Origin: Tabrizicola oligotrophica
GTDB lineage: Bacteria > Pseudomonadota > Alphaproteobacteria > Rhodobacterales > Rhodobacteraceae
DNA length: 64,000 nucleotides
Reading direction: 5' to 3'
Assembly: GCF_011008935.1 (NCBI RefSeq)
Contig: NZ_JAAIVJ010000002.1
Span: 372,001 to 436,000, forward strand
Part shown: positions 1 through 8,322 of the stretch, piece after piece
Position numbering within the stretch: the stretch's first letter is position 1
Layout of the letters: each line of letters begins with the position of its first letter
Made by a program: the position numbers and the translations under genes
Notes under the pieces: model-generated
The model's database searches: none
What the model was told of the DNA's origin: nothing
The model's input: the letters and a program-made list of their open reading frames with translations, nothing else

Positions 1-1
1 T

Positions 2-562
2 GAACCGCGCCCGGGGGCCATGCACCTGATCATCGCCGATGGCGAAGGCGCAGAGGCCGTGGCCGAGATGTTCGCCAAGGCCGCCGATGCACCCGCCATG
101 CTGGCGAAAAGCCATATCCTTTACACTGCCGGCCCGAACGGCACCGATGCCTGGGACCGCGTCGCCGCCTTGGGCGCGGCGCAGGCGCAGCACGCGGCCT
201 CGGTTCCGACGCTGCTGTTCCGTCTGGCCCGGGTGCTTCAGAACACCCCGATGGGGGCGCAGATCTACCTGACCGGCAGCGAAGGGCTGATGGGGCAGGC
301 CGAGCGCGACATCATGGTTCTGGGTTTCCCGCATGTCGATATCCAGAAAGAGCATCGCGGCTCGACTGTGCGGCGGGTGCAATGCGTGCATTGCAAGGGC
401 ATCACCGAAAACGTGAAGACCGATCCCTTCCAGTGCAGCCATTGCGGGCTGCACCTGTATGTGCGCGACCACTATTCCCGGCGGATCGCGGCCTTTCAGG
501 GGGTGAACATTGATGCGGAAGACAAGGGGCTGATCCCCGCAGCGGTGGAGCGGTTCAAATGA
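2..562 (+). CDS. dmmA: Dimethylamine monooxygenase subunit, DmmA family (5' partial)
   Basis: This is the small subunit of a DmmABC-type dimethylamine monooxygenase, which oxidatively demethylates dimethylamine to methylamine in the cytoplasm. Read from the ATG at 20, the protein is 180 aa. It carries two CxxC pairs, C122/C125 and C139/C142, in a rubredoxin-like C-terminal segment that probably binds a metal. The frame stays open upstream of that ATG to the window edge and reads EPRPGA, so the true start is probably outside the window. The stop overlaps the next start as ATGA, indicating translational coupling with the reductase. The assignment rests on family resemblance and on the order with the reductase and the DUF3445 subunit. 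The letters for individual subunits vary in the literature. Confidence 0.85.
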   Translation, partial: EPRPGAMHLIIADGEGAEAVAEMFAKAADAPAMLAKSHILYTAGPNGTDAWDRVAALGAAQAQHAASVPTLLFRLARVLQNTPMGAQIYLTGSEGLMGQAERDIMVLGFPHVDIQKEHRGSTVRRVQCVHCKGITENVKTDPFQCSHCGLHLYVRDHYSRRIAAFQGVNIDAEDKGLIPAAVERFK

Positions 563-1521
563 GCGGTGGCGCAAAACTCCATGTCCGCGTGGCCGAAGTG
601 GTCCGCGTCAACGACCTCATCACCCGTTTCCGGTTTGTTCCGCGCGACGGTGGCGAATTGCCGGCGTTTTCCGGCGGCGCGCATACCGTGGTGGAGATGG
701 ACGACCACGGCACAAGGCGGCTGAACCCCTATTCGCTGATGTCCGATCCCGAGGACCGCTCGGGCTATGAAATTTCGGTGCGGCGCGACGATCAGGGTCG
801 GGGCGGCTCGCTTTACATGCATACCCATGTCAAGCCGGGCATGGAGATGGTGGTCAGCTATCCGGTCAACCTGTTTCCCTTGGACAATCGGGCGCGCAAG
901 CACCTGTTTCTGGCCGGCGGCATCGGCATCACGCCGTTCCTCGCGATGATGAAGCAACTGACCCGGTTCGGCGGCAAGTTCGAACTGCACTACGCCGCCC
1001 GCAACCCGGGCCTTGCGGCCTATGGTGAGGCGTTGAAAGCCGGGCAAGCGGATCGCGTGAACCTTTATTTCGACGATTTCGGCCAACAAATGCCGCTGGC
1101 CGAAATCCTCGCTCGTCAACCCATCGGCACGCATCTGTACTGCTGCGGTCCGAAAGGGATGCTGGGATGGGTGCGCAAGACGGCCGAAACCGCTGGCTGG
1201 CCGGTTCATGCCGTGCATTTCGAGGAATTTCTCGCCCCCGGCACTGGCGCGCCCTTCTCGGTTGAGCTGGCGCTGTCGAACAAGACCATCACCGTCGGCC
1301 CGACCCAGTCGCTGCTGGAGGCGATCGAGGCGGCGGGCGTCGATGCGCCCTATCTCTGCCGCGGCGGGGCCTGCGGGCAATGCGAAACCAATGTGGTGAA
1401 ATGCGATGGCCATGTCGATCACCGCGACCATTGGCTTTCGCCGGAAGAAATGGCCAGCAACACCAAAATCATGCCCTGCGTCAGCCGCTTCACCGGCAAG
1501 ACGCTGGTGATCGAACGCTAG
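559..1521 (+). CDS. dmmB: Dimethylamine monooxygenase reductase subunit (PDR/VanB-type ferredoxin oxidoreductase)
   Basis: This 320-aa phthalate-dioxygenase-reductase type flavoprotein moves electrons from NAD(P)H through flavin and a [2Fe-2S] centre to the monooxygenase. The flavin-binding RxYS-type motif is RLNPYS near residue 54. The nucleotide-binding segment is LAGGIGITPF near 118, and CCGPKGML lies near 195. The C-terminal plant-type ferredoxin domain has cluster cysteines C267, C272, C275 and C307. The start overlaps the upstream stop (ATGA), and the next gene begins 9 bases downstream, so this is one operon. Family and domain order are clear. The specific substrate is inferred from the neighbours. 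Confidence 0.9.
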   Translation: MSGGAKLHVRVAEVVRVNDLITRFRFVPRDGGELPAFSGGAHTVVEMDDHGTRRLNPYSLMSDPEDRSGYEISVRRDDQGRGGSLYMHTHVKPGMEMVVSYPVNLFPLDNRARKHLFLAGGIGITPFLAMMKQLTRFGGKFELHYAARNPGLAAYGEALKAGQADRVNLYFDDFGQQMPLAEILARQPIGTHLYCCGPKGMLGWVRKTAETAGWPVHAVHFEEFLAPGTGAPFSVELALSNKTITVGPTQSLLEAIEAAGVDAPYLCRGGACGQCETNVVKCDGHVDHRDHWLSPEEMASNTKIMPCVSRFTGKTLVIER

Positions 1522-1530
1522 GAGACCGCC

Positions 1531-2598
1531 ATGAGCCTTGATTTCAAATACGGGTTTGACGATTTCTTCCGCGACGAAACCTTCGTCGACGATTTCACCT
1601 ACCGGAATTCGCCGCAGAACATCCGGCGCTTTCCGTTCCCCTTCGACCGTGACGACTACATGTATTCGGTCAACATGGAACCGCATGTACCGGGGCGTAA
1701 AGGCTCGGTCTTCGAAAAGACCTTCGACGTTGACGAGCATTACCTGAGCGAGATGCGCGACCGGGCGCGGATTCTGGCCCATGACCCGCTGCGCTGCCAG
1801 TCCTTGCCGCACATGACGCTGGCGGGTTGGGACCTTCTGGAACTCATCATGGAAACCAAGGCGCGGGAATATCCGCAGTGGTTTTCGCTGACCAAGGACG
1901 GCAACCGCTGGCACTGGATCAACCGCCCGCTGGGCATCGACCACAAGTTCACCTTCCTTGACGAATCGACGCTGCCCTATGGCCCGATGGAATACATCAC
2001 CCGCCAGACGCAGGGCGATTTCACCTTGCAGGACGAACGCGAGGGCACGCTCTGGGTCGATGCGGGGATGGTGACGACGCAGGCCGACTGGTCGCTGGAT
2101 TTCGACATCGGCATGAGCTTTCACGAATGGCACGCCCCGGTGCCGCTCGCCCATGAAAAGGGCATCTTCGACCGGGCGCTGAAATTTCTTTTGAAGTTGC
2201 AGCACGGTGCCCCGGTGCGGCGGTTCAACTGGACGATGACGGTGAACCCGCTGCTTGACACCGCGCCCGAGACCTACCCCGAATGGGGCCACATGCGCAC
2301 CCGGCTGACGCAGGAGAACATGGGGTCGATGATGCACCTGCGCGTGGAATTGCAGACGCTTTACCGCCTGCCGCGCTCGAACGCGATCGCCTTCGACATC
2401 CGCGCCTATCTCGGCAAGTTCGAGGAGCTGGTGCAGGTGCCGAAATGGGGCCGCCGCCTGCACCGGGTGGTGCGTGACCTGCATCCTGATCTGGCCACCT
2501 ACAAGGGCTTCATCCGCAACCGCGATGCCATGGCCGAGTGGCTGTCGAAATATGACGACGGCGCGCCGACGTCGCCCGGCTGGTGGCCGGAGGACTGA
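1531..2598 (+). CDS. dmmC: DUF3445 / heme-dependent oxidative N-demethylase alpha-like subunit
   Basis: This 355-aa protein belongs to the DUF3445 family (HODM alpha-subunit-like), a heme-binding oxidative N-demethylase fold that acts as the oxygenase component in dimethylamine monooxygenase. Family-like segments include INRPLGIDHKF, the acidic stretch LQDEREGTLWVDAGM and HMRTRLTQENMGSMMHLRVELQTLYRLPRSNAIAFDIRAY with its conserved RVE..TL.RLP core. The start is supported by AGGAG just upstream (ctaggagaccgccATG). It is the third gene of the dmm operon, directly before the regulator. In marine Roseobacter relatives this operon converts dimethylamine to methylamine. Activity here is inferred. 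Confidence 0.85.
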   Translation: MSLDFKYGFDDFFRDETFVDDFTYRNSPQNIRRFPFPFDRDDYMYSVNMEPHVPGRKGSVFEKTFDVDEHYLSEMRDRARILAHDPLRCQSLPHMTLAGWDLLELIMETKAREYPQWFSLTKDGNRWHWINRPLGIDHKFTFLDESTLPYGPMEYITRQTQGDFTLQDEREGTLWVDAGMVTTQADWSLDFDIGMSFHEWHAPVPLAHEKGIFDRALKFLLKLQHGAPVRRFNWTMTVNPLLDTAPETYPEWGHMRTRLTQENMGSMMHLRVELQTLYRLPRSNAIAFDIRAYLGKFEELVQVPKWGRRLHRVVRDLHPDLATYKGFIRNRDAMAEWLSKYDDGAPTSPGWWPED

Positions 2599-2612
2599 TC
2601 GAGAGGACTGGA

Positions 2613-3608
2613 ATGGCAACTGGAGGCCCCTTTCGTCTTGGTTTCCTGATGTTTCCGGGGTTCCCGATGGCTTGCCTGACGTCGGCCATCGAACCGCTGC
2701 GGGCAGCCAACGAAATCATGGGGCGGACCGAGTTCGTCTGGCGGCTGGTCGCCGAAAGCCACGCCCCGGTGCGGTCCTCGGCCGAGGTGCGGTTCGAACC
2801 CGATGTCACCCTGGCCGAGGCCGATGGACTGGACCAGCTTTACCTGCTGGCCCCCCCGACCGCCGAGTTTGCCGACCCCCGCCACAGCCCGGCCCGCCTG
2901 CGTTGGTTGGAACGGACCGGCCTGACGCTGGGCGCGTTTTCGGGCGGGATCTTCCCGCTCGCCCGCGCCGGGTTGATGGAGGGGCGCGGCTGTTCGGTGC
3001 ATTGGTGCTATGAGGCCGCCTTCAAGGCCGAGTTTCCCGATGTGAAGGCCTCCGAGGCAGTGATCCTGCGCGACAAGCGCCGGGTGACGGCCTCCGGCGC
3101 GGGGGCGGTCTTTGACCTGATGCTGCGGCTGATCGAGGAACGGCTGGGCCGGCAATGCATGACCGAAGTCGCCTGCTGGTTCCAGCACCCGTTCGTGCGC
3201 GACGAGGACGCCAGCCAGAAAGTGCCAGTGGCCCGCACCGCCGCCACCGCCGACCGCCTGACGCCACCGATCCGCGAGGCGATCCGGCTGTTCGAATCCC
3301 ATGTCGAAGACCCGCTGCGCATTCCCGATGTGGCGGCGGCAGTCGAGATGTCGGGGCGACACTTCGAACGGTTGTTCAAACGCGAAACCGGGCAAAGCCC
3401 GCTGCGCTATTACCGGCATCTCAGGCTGTCGAAGGCGCGGCAGAGGGTGCTTTATTCCAATGACCCGCTGCGCGAGATCGCGGTTTCGGTCGGCTACCCG
3501 ACGCCGGCACCGATGGCGCGGCATTATCAGGAATTGTTCGGCGTCAGTCCCAAGGACGAGCGACGGCTGGCCAGCGGGTTAAGCCAGCTGTCCTCTGCTG
3601 CCGAATAG
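2613..3608 (+). CDS. GlxA-family AraC-type transcriptional regulator
   Basis: This 331-aa DNA-binding regulator has an N-terminal DJ-1/PfpI-like (class I glutamine amidotransferase-like) sensor domain at about residues 10-180. A C-terminal AraC helix-turn-helix domain covers about 225-325, including MSGRHFERLFKRETGQSPLRYYRHLRL and a second helix pair at EIAVSVGYPTPAPMARHYQELFG. The ATG at 2613 is chosen because GAGAGGA lies just upstream. The longer GTG frame from 2583 would overlap the dmm gene. Relatives such as GbdR and CdhR respond to methylated amines and quaternary amines. Co-orientation 15 bases after the dmm oxygenase gene suggests control of dimethylamine use. The 3' end abuts the convergent punA-like gene with a 3-base gap. 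Confidence 0.88.
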   Translation: MATGGPFRLGFLMFPGFPMACLTSAIEPLRAANEIMGRTEFVWRLVAESHAPVRSSAEVRFEPDVTLAEADGLDQLYLLAPPTAEFADPRHSPARLRWLERTGLTLGAFSGGIFPLARAGLMEGRGCSVHWCYEAAFKAEFPDVKASEAVILRDKRRVTASGAGAVFDLMLRLIEERLGRQCMTEVACWFQHPFVRDEDASQKVPVARTAATADRLTPPIREAIRLFESHVEDPLRIPDVAAAVEMSGRHFERLFKRETGQSPLRYYRHLRLSKARQRVLYSNDPLREIAVSVGYPTPAPMARHYQELFGVSPKDERRLASGLSQLSSAAE

Positions 3609-3611
3609 GCC

Positions 3612-4406
3612 TTAGCCCAGGCTTCGCAGGTAGCGCCGCAAGAGCTTTTCCAGCTTGGCCGCGCCCAGAGGGGCCATGGCCTTGGTGTGCTCATGGCTGA
3701 TGTTTTCGTCCGACATGCCGGCGGCCATGTTGGTGATGGTGGATATCGCCGCCACTTTCAGCCCGAGGAAACGGGCTAGGATCACTTCGGGCACGGTCGA
3801 CATGCCCACCGCATCGCCGCCAAGGATCCTGATCGCGCGGATCTCGGCCGGGGTCTCGAAGGATGGGCCGGAATACCAGGTGTAGACCCCTTCGGGCAGG
3901 GCGACATCGACCGCCGCAGCAGCGGCTTTCAGGGCCGCGCGCAGATCGGGGTCGTGCGCGGTGGTCATCGGCACGAAGCGGGCGTCGGTCTTTTCGCCGA
4001 TCAGCGGGTTCAGCCCGGAGAAGTTGATGTGGTCGTTCAGCAGCATCAGATCACCGGGCCGGATACCGGCCCGCAGCGACCCCGCCGCGTTGGTGGCGAT
4101 CAGGTGGTCGGCGCCAAGCGCCCGCAACAGCCCCAGCGCCGGACGCATCGCGGCGGGATTGCCGTTCTCATAGTAATGCTCGCGCGCGCCAAAGACGGCG
4201 ACGCGAACGCCTTCAAGTGTGCCGATATGCAGGTTCGGGTTATGGCCCGAGACACCGGCATGGGGAAAACCGGGCAGATCGGCATAAGGAATGGCCACAC
4301 CCTCGACCGCATGGGCAAGATGGCCCAGCCCCGAGCCGAGGATAAGGCCGAGGCGGACAGGTTCATGCCCGGCGCGGGCTTGGACGGTTTGGAGAAGATC
4401 TGACAT
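3612..4406 (-). CDS. punA: Purine-nucleoside phosphorylase (PNP-II / xanthosine phosphorylase type)
   Basis: This 264-aa trimeric-type purine-nucleoside phosphorylase releases a free base and ribose-1-phosphate from purine nucleosides using phosphate. Diagnostic segments are the phosphate loop ILGSGLGHL (22-30), ATNAAGSLRAG (104-114), GPSFETPAEIR (180-190), GMSTVPE (201-207) and TNMAAGM (225-231). The start at MSDLLQT is preferred because a longer frame only adds a low-complexity proline-rich leader through a repeat region. It is the last gene downstream of a BMP-type nucleoside importer. The intervening 120 bases contain hairpins and a dispersed repeat, so it may be expressed partly on its own. 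Confidence 0.93.
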   Translation of the reverse strand: MSDLLQTVQARAGHEPVRLGLILGSGLGHLAHAVEGVAIPYADLPGFPHAGVSGHNPNLHIGTLEGVRVAVFGAREHYYENGNPAAMRPALGLLRALGADHLIATNAAGSLRAGIRPGDLMLLNDHINFSGLNPLIGEKTDARFVPMTTAHDPDLRAALKAAAAAVDVALPEGVYTWYSGPSFETPAEIRAIRILGGDAVGMSTVPEVILARFLGLKVAAISTITNMAAGMSDENISHEHTKAMAPLGAAKLEKLLRRYLRSLG

Positions 4407-4434
4407 TCGTTGGTCCGGCGTTGAGGGTGGATAC

Positions 4435-4478
4435 GGGGGGGGCACACCCCCCAGTCCATTGGTTTCTCGAACCAATGG
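4435..4478. repeat. Two adjacent hairpins between permease and punA
   Basis: A run of G and a run of C (about 4435-4452, loop cacac) form the first hairpin. A second perfect 9-bp stem follows: ccattggtt at 4456-4464 pairs with aaccaatgg at 4470-4478 around loop tctcg. They lie on the punA-proximal side of a dispersed repeat copy at 4495-4525. They could act as a weak terminator or processing site between the transporter genes and punA. There is no clean U-run. Confidence 0.5.
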
Positions 4479-4494
4479 CGAAACCAATAGACTA

Positions 4495-4525
4495 CCCCGT
4501 GGGATATTTGGGCCACATTGAAGGC
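4495..4525 (+). repeat. Dispersed repeat family 1, copy A
   Basis: A 31-nt unit with the core gggatatttg followed by gccacattgaaggc. It matches the copy inside the CocE-like gene (50350-50380) at 30 of 31 positions, and both copies are preceded by a G/C-run hairpin. It lies in the gap between the nucleoside permease and punA. Confidence 0.75.
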
Positions 4526-4526
4526 C

Positions 4527-5495
4527 CTAGCGTTCCTTGACATAGGGTTCGCCGCCAGCGCGGGGCGGGATGGCCTTGCCGACGAGGCCCGCCAGCACGA
4601 TGACGGTCAGCATATAGGGCAGGGCGTCCAGGAAGGGCACTGGAACCTTCATGAAGGTCACGGTTTCCACGACGTCGGGCCGCAGCGCCAGCGCCTGGAA
4701 GAAACCAAAGAGCAGGCAGGCCCAGAGCGCGTGCCACGGCCGCCATTTGGCGAAGATCAGCGCGGCCAGCGCGATGTAGCCGCGTCCTGCCGTCATGTCC
4801 CGACCAAAGCCCGCCTGCAGGGCGCAGGCGAGGTAGACGCCGGCAAGGCCGCACAGCACGCCGGTAATCAGCACAGCGGAATAGCGCAGGTTGCGCACCG
4901 AAACCCCGGCGGTATCGACCGAGGCCGGGTTTTCTCCGACTGCACGCAGACGCAGGCCGTAGCGGGTGCGGTAAAGCACAAAGGCGGTTAGCGGCACCAG
5001 CAGCGCCGCGGCATAGACCAGAAGCGAGTGGCCCGAGATCACCTCGGCATAGAGAGTGCCGACCACGGGAACACTGGCAAAGGCGCCCGCCAGTGGCAGG
5101 TCGATCGGCAGGAAGCGGGCGGCGCCTTCGAGCGAGGGAGTCCGTCCGCCCTGCCCGAACAGGTGTTGCGCGATCAGCACCGTAATCCCCGCCGCCACGA
5201 AATTCAGCGCCACGCCGGAGATCAGCTGATTGCCGCGAAAGGTGATCGAGGCGACACCATGGATCAGCGCAAAGGCCATGCTCGCCAGCACCCCGGCGAC
5301 AAGACCGAGCCAGACCGAGCCGTAAATTGCCGCGACCGAGGCCGAGGTCATGGCGGCGATCAGCATCTTGCCTTCAAGTCCGATGTCGAACACGCCGGCG
5401 CGTTCGGAGTAGAGCCCGGCGAGGCAGGCCAGCAGCAGCGGCGTCGCCAGACGGATGGAGGAATCCAGCACTTGCAGGAGCGTTGCGTAATCCAT
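4527..5495 (-). CDS. Nucleoside ABC transporter permease (BMP system, second permease)
   Basis: This 322-aa inner-membrane permease of the branched-chain/ribose family has about eight to nine hydrophobic segments. It opens with LLQVLDSSIRLATPLLLACLAGLYSERAGVFDIGLEGKML, whose SERAG.FDIGLEG motif is characteristic of BMP-linked nucleoside importer permeases. It has RTRYGLRLRAVGENPASVDTAGV in the coupling-loop region. It follows the first permease gene with a one-base gap on the minus strand. It should heterodimerise with that permease and be driven by the double ATPase upstream. The substrate is inferred from punA and from the family. Confidence 0.9.
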   Translation of the reverse strand: MDYATLLQVLDSSIRLATPLLLACLAGLYSERAGVFDIGLEGKMLIAAMTSASVAAIYGSVWLGLVAGVLASMAFALIHGVASITFRGNQLISGVALNFVAAGITVLIAQHLFGQGGRTPSLEGAARFLPIDLPLAGAFASVPVVGTLYAEVISGHSLLVYAAALLVPLTAFVLYRTRYGLRLRAVGENPASVDTAGVSVRNLRYSAVLITGVLCGLAGVYLACALQAGFGRDMTAGRGYIALAALIFAKWRPWHALWACLLFGFFQALALRPDVVETVTFMKVPVPFLDALPYMLTVIVLAGLVGKAIPPRAGGEPYVKER

Positions 5496-5496
5496 C

Positions 5497-6651
5497 TCAG
5501 GCGCCTCCTTTCCGGGTCTGCGCCCGTGGCCGGAAGAACCAGCCGAGCATCTGTGCCACCATCATGTTGAGCGCCCCGGTGAACAGGATCACCAGCCCCT
5601 GCAGCACGGTGCGCAGCTCGACCGGGATGGTGGTGTTCATGCCAAGCGCCGCGCCGCCCTGATAGAGAAAGCCGAACAGCACTGCGGCAAGGATCACCCC
5701 GACCGGGTGGTTGCGCCCCATCAGCGCCACCGCGATACCGATGAACCCGGCCCCTTCCGCGCTGTTTTGCAACAGCCGCTCGGACTGGCCCATCACGTTG
5801 TTGATCGCCATCAGTCCCGACAGCGCCCCCGAGATCATCATGGCCGTCATGGTGATCTTGAAAGACGAGATTCCGGCGTAATTGGCTGCCTTTTCCTGCT
5901 TGCCGAAGGCGCGGATCTCATAGCCCAGCCGGGTGTGCCACATCAGGAGCCAGACAAGGTAGGCGCAGGCGAGCGCGATGAAGAAGGTGATGTTGGCCGG
6001 CACACGCTGATATTGCGGCAGGCCGTCCTTGGTCAGCTTGACCGCGCCTTCCGGGTCGTATTTCAGCAGGAAATCCTGCAGGAACGGCATGTCGTGAAAC
6101 TTGGGCAGGCTGAGTTCGGCGGCGAAGCGGGCCGAAGCCGGGTCCATGCTGCCCGGCGGGCGCAGGAAATCGACCAGAAGGTAGACCATCAGCGCCGCGG
6201 CGATGTAGTTGAACATGATCGTCGTGATGACGATGTGGCTGCCACGTTTGGCCTGCAGATAGGCGGGCACCGCCGCCCAGGCGCCGCCAAAGGCCATGCC
6301 CAGAACTGCCGCGCCGATCAGGGCAAGGCTCCAATGCGGCCAGGGGATGAACAGGCAGGCCAGCGCCACGCCAAGCCCGCCCAACAGCGCCTGCCCCTCG
6401 CCGCCGATGTTGAACAGGCCGCCATGGAAGGCGACTGTCACGGCAAGGCCGGTGAAGATGAAGGAGGTGGCATAGTAAAGCGTGTAACCCCAGCCCGACG
6501 CCGAACCCAGCGCGCCGTTCACCATCACCGCGAGCGCGGCCAGCGGGTCCTGGCCGATGGCCAGCAGCACCAGCGCCGCGCAGAGGGCCGCAAGCACAAG
6601 GCTGATGATCGGCACCAGCGCCAGATCGGCCCATTTCGGCAGTTTCGTCAT
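5497..6651 (-). CDS. Nucleoside ABC transporter permease (BMP system, first permease)
   Basis: This 384-aa inner-membrane permease is paired with the permease that follows. It has multiple hydrophobic segments, the hallmark FHGGLFNIGGEGQALLGGLG near residue 80, a periplasmic insertion (about 155-220) and the EAA-like coupling loop RLGYEIRAFGKQEKAANYAGIS. The start is placed at MTKLPKW, directly after the stop of the ATPase gene. A longer frame starting 96 bases upstream would overlap that gene and adds an unlikely leader. It belongs to a tight minus-strand operon of SBP, ATPase, permease and permease. Confidence 0.9.
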   Translation of the reverse strand: MTKLPKWADLALVPIISLVLAALCAALVLLAIGQDPLAALAVMVNGALGSASGWGYTLYYATSFIFTGLAVTVAFHGGLFNIGGEGQALLGGLGVALACLFIPWPHWSLALIGAAVLGMAFGGAWAAVPAYLQAKRGSHIVITTIMFNYIAAALMVYLLVDFLRPPGSMDPASARFAAELSLPKFHDMPFLQDFLLKYDPEGAVKLTKDGLPQYQRVPANITFFIALACAYLVWLLMWHTRLGYEIRAFGKQEKAANYAGISSFKITMTAMMISGALSGLMAINNVMGQSERLLQNSAEGAGFIGIAVALMGRNHPVGVILAAVLFGFLYQGGAALGMNTTIPVELRTVLQGLVILFTGALNMMVAQMLGWFFRPRAQTRKGGA

Positions 6652-6652
6652 C

Positions 6653-8191
6653 TCAGGCGGCCTCCCCGGTAATGCCGGCCATGAGAAGGCCAAGCTCGCG
6701 CTCGTTGGTGCTGGCCGGATCGCGGAAGCCCATGAGCCGGCCGTCAAACATCACCGCGATACGATCGGAGAGCGACATGATCTCGTCCAGTTCGACGGAG
6801 ACGAGGAGAATGGCCTTGCCGGCGTCGCGCAGCGCGATGATCTGCTTGTGAATGAACTCGATGGCGCCGATGTCGACGCCGCGGGTCGGCTGGCCGATCA
6901 GCAGCACATCGGGATCGCTTTCCATCTCGCGCGCGACGACGATCTTTTGCTGGTTGCCGCCGGAGAAGCTTTTTGCCGGCAGCGTCGGGATCGGCGGGCG
7001 GACGTCGAAGGTCGCCATCTTGGCCTCGGTGTCGGCGCGGATTGCGGCATTGTCCATGACAAGCGCGTTCTTCTGATACTTCGGCTCGTTGTGATAGCCG
7101 AAGGCGATGTTTTCCCAGGCGGTGAAATCCATGATGAGGCCCAGCGTCTGCCGGTCCTCGGGAATATGGCCGATGCCGGCGTCGCGGCGGGCACGCCCGT
7201 TGGCGCCGGCCCCCGACAAGGGCAGGTCGGCGCCTTTCAGCGTCACCTTCCCGGTGGCGCGCTGGATGCCACCCAGGGCGGCCAGAAGTTCGGACTGGCC
7301 GTTGCCCGCCACGCCGGCAATACCAAGGATTTCCCCGGCGCGGAGTTCAAAGGACACGCCCTTCAGCCGCTCGACCCTGGCATCGTCGCGCACGCGCAGG
7401 TCTTCGACCTTCAGCACCGTCTCGCCGGCATGGGCATCGCCCTTGTCGACATGCAAGAGAACCTTGCGCCCGACCATCATCTCGGCCAGCGCCTCGGGGC
7501 TGGTTTCGTCGGTCGAGACATGGCCGACCATGGTACCGCGCCGCATGACGCTGACATTGTCGGTCGCCTCCATGATCTCGCGCAGCTTGTGGGTGATGAT
7601 GATGACGGTCTTGCCCTGCTCTTTCAGGCCGCGCAGGATGCGGAACAGGTGGTCGGCCTCGGCCGGGGTCAGCACGCCGGTCGGCTCGTCCAGGATCAGG
7701 ATATCGGCCTGGCGATACAGCGCCTTGAGGATCTCCACGCGCTGCTGATGACCGACCGAAAGATCTTCGACCAGGGCATCGGGATCGACGTCCAGTTCAT
7801 ACTCGCGCGACAAATCCGCCAGCGCCTTGCGGGCCTTGGCGAGCGAGGTGTTCAGAAGCGGGCCATCCTCGGCCCCGAGAATGATGTTTTCCAGAACGGT
7901 GAAGTTCTGCACCAGCTTGAAATGCTGGAACACCATGCCGATGCCGGCGCGGATGGCCGCCTGGCTGTCGGGGATGGCCGTCAACCGGCCGTTGATGAAG
8001 ATCTCGCCGGCATCGGCCTTGTAAAAGCCGTAGAGGATCGACATCAGGGTCGACTTTCCGGCGCCGTTCTCGCCGATGATGCCGTGGATCGTGCCTTTGG
8101 GCACGGCGATGTTGATGTCCTTGTTGGCCTGAACCGGACCGAAGGCCTTTGAAATGCCCTTCAGCTCGATGGCAAAGGCTGGGTCAGCCAT
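6653..8191 (-). CDS. Nucleoside ABC transporter ATP-binding protein (two fused ATPase domains)
   Basis: This 512-aa sugar/nucleoside-type ATPase has two ABC domains. The first has Walker A GENGAGKST near residue 38 and signature LSVGHQQRVEILKAL near 140. The second has the degenerate Walker A GVAGNGQSE near 293 and signature FSGGNQQKIVVAREM near 404. A degenerate second P-loop is usual in this family. The start MADPAFAIELKGISK is chosen because GGGAGGG precedes it. The 22 residues available further upstream have no matching ribosome-binding site. It powers the two permeases that follow. The gap to the binding-protein gene holds a strong stem-loop. Confidence 0.92.
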   Translation of the reverse strand: MADPAFAIELKGISKAFGPVQANKDINIAVPKGTIHGIIGENGAGKSTLMSILYGFYKADAGEIFINGRLTAIPDSQAAIRAGIGMVFQHFKLVQNFTVLENIILGAEDGPLLNTSLAKARKALADLSREYELDVDPDALVEDLSVGHQQRVEILKALYRQADILILDEPTGVLTPAEADHLFRILRGLKEQGKTVIIITHKLREIMEATDNVSVMRRGTMVGHVSTDETSPEALAEMMVGRKVLLHVDKGDAHAGETVLKVEDLRVRDDARVERLKGVSFELRAGEILGIAGVAGNGQSELLAALGGIQRATGKVTLKGADLPLSGAGANGRARRDAGIGHIPEDRQTLGLIMDFTAWENIAFGYHNEPKYQKNALVMDNAAIRADTEAKMATFDVRPPIPTLPAKSFSGGNQQKIVVAREMESDPDVLLIGQPTRGVDIGAIEFIHKQIIALRDAGKAILLVSVELDEIMSLSDRIAVMFDGRLMGFRDPASTNERELGLLMAGITGEAA

Positions 8192-8267
8192 TGCGTGTCC
8201 CTCCCCTGTGGGAACTGGCAACCCCTCCGCTTGTGCTGCGGCTTCATGGGGCGTCACTTCGGAAAGC

Positions 8268-8293
8268 GCCGCGCCCGAGGTGTCGGGCGCGGC
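8268..8293 (-). terminator. Stem-loop between SBP and ATPase genes
   Basis: A perfect 10-bp GC stem: gccgcgcccg at 8268-8277 pairs with cgggcgcggc at 8284-8293 around a 6-base loop. It starts 30 bases past the binding-protein stop. On the minus strand it is followed by CTTTCC rather than a long U tract. Such structures often cause partial termination or protect the 3' end, so that the binding protein is made in excess over the membrane parts. That role is inferred. Confidence 0.6.
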
Positions 8294-8322
8294 TGAGGTT
8301 GGTCGTCAGATCGAAGACCGGA

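Noticed and set aside
496-2619. 707-codon open frame antisense to the dmm genes
   Set aside because: The plus strand carries recognisable dmm proteins in tight coupling; the antisense translation is featureless.
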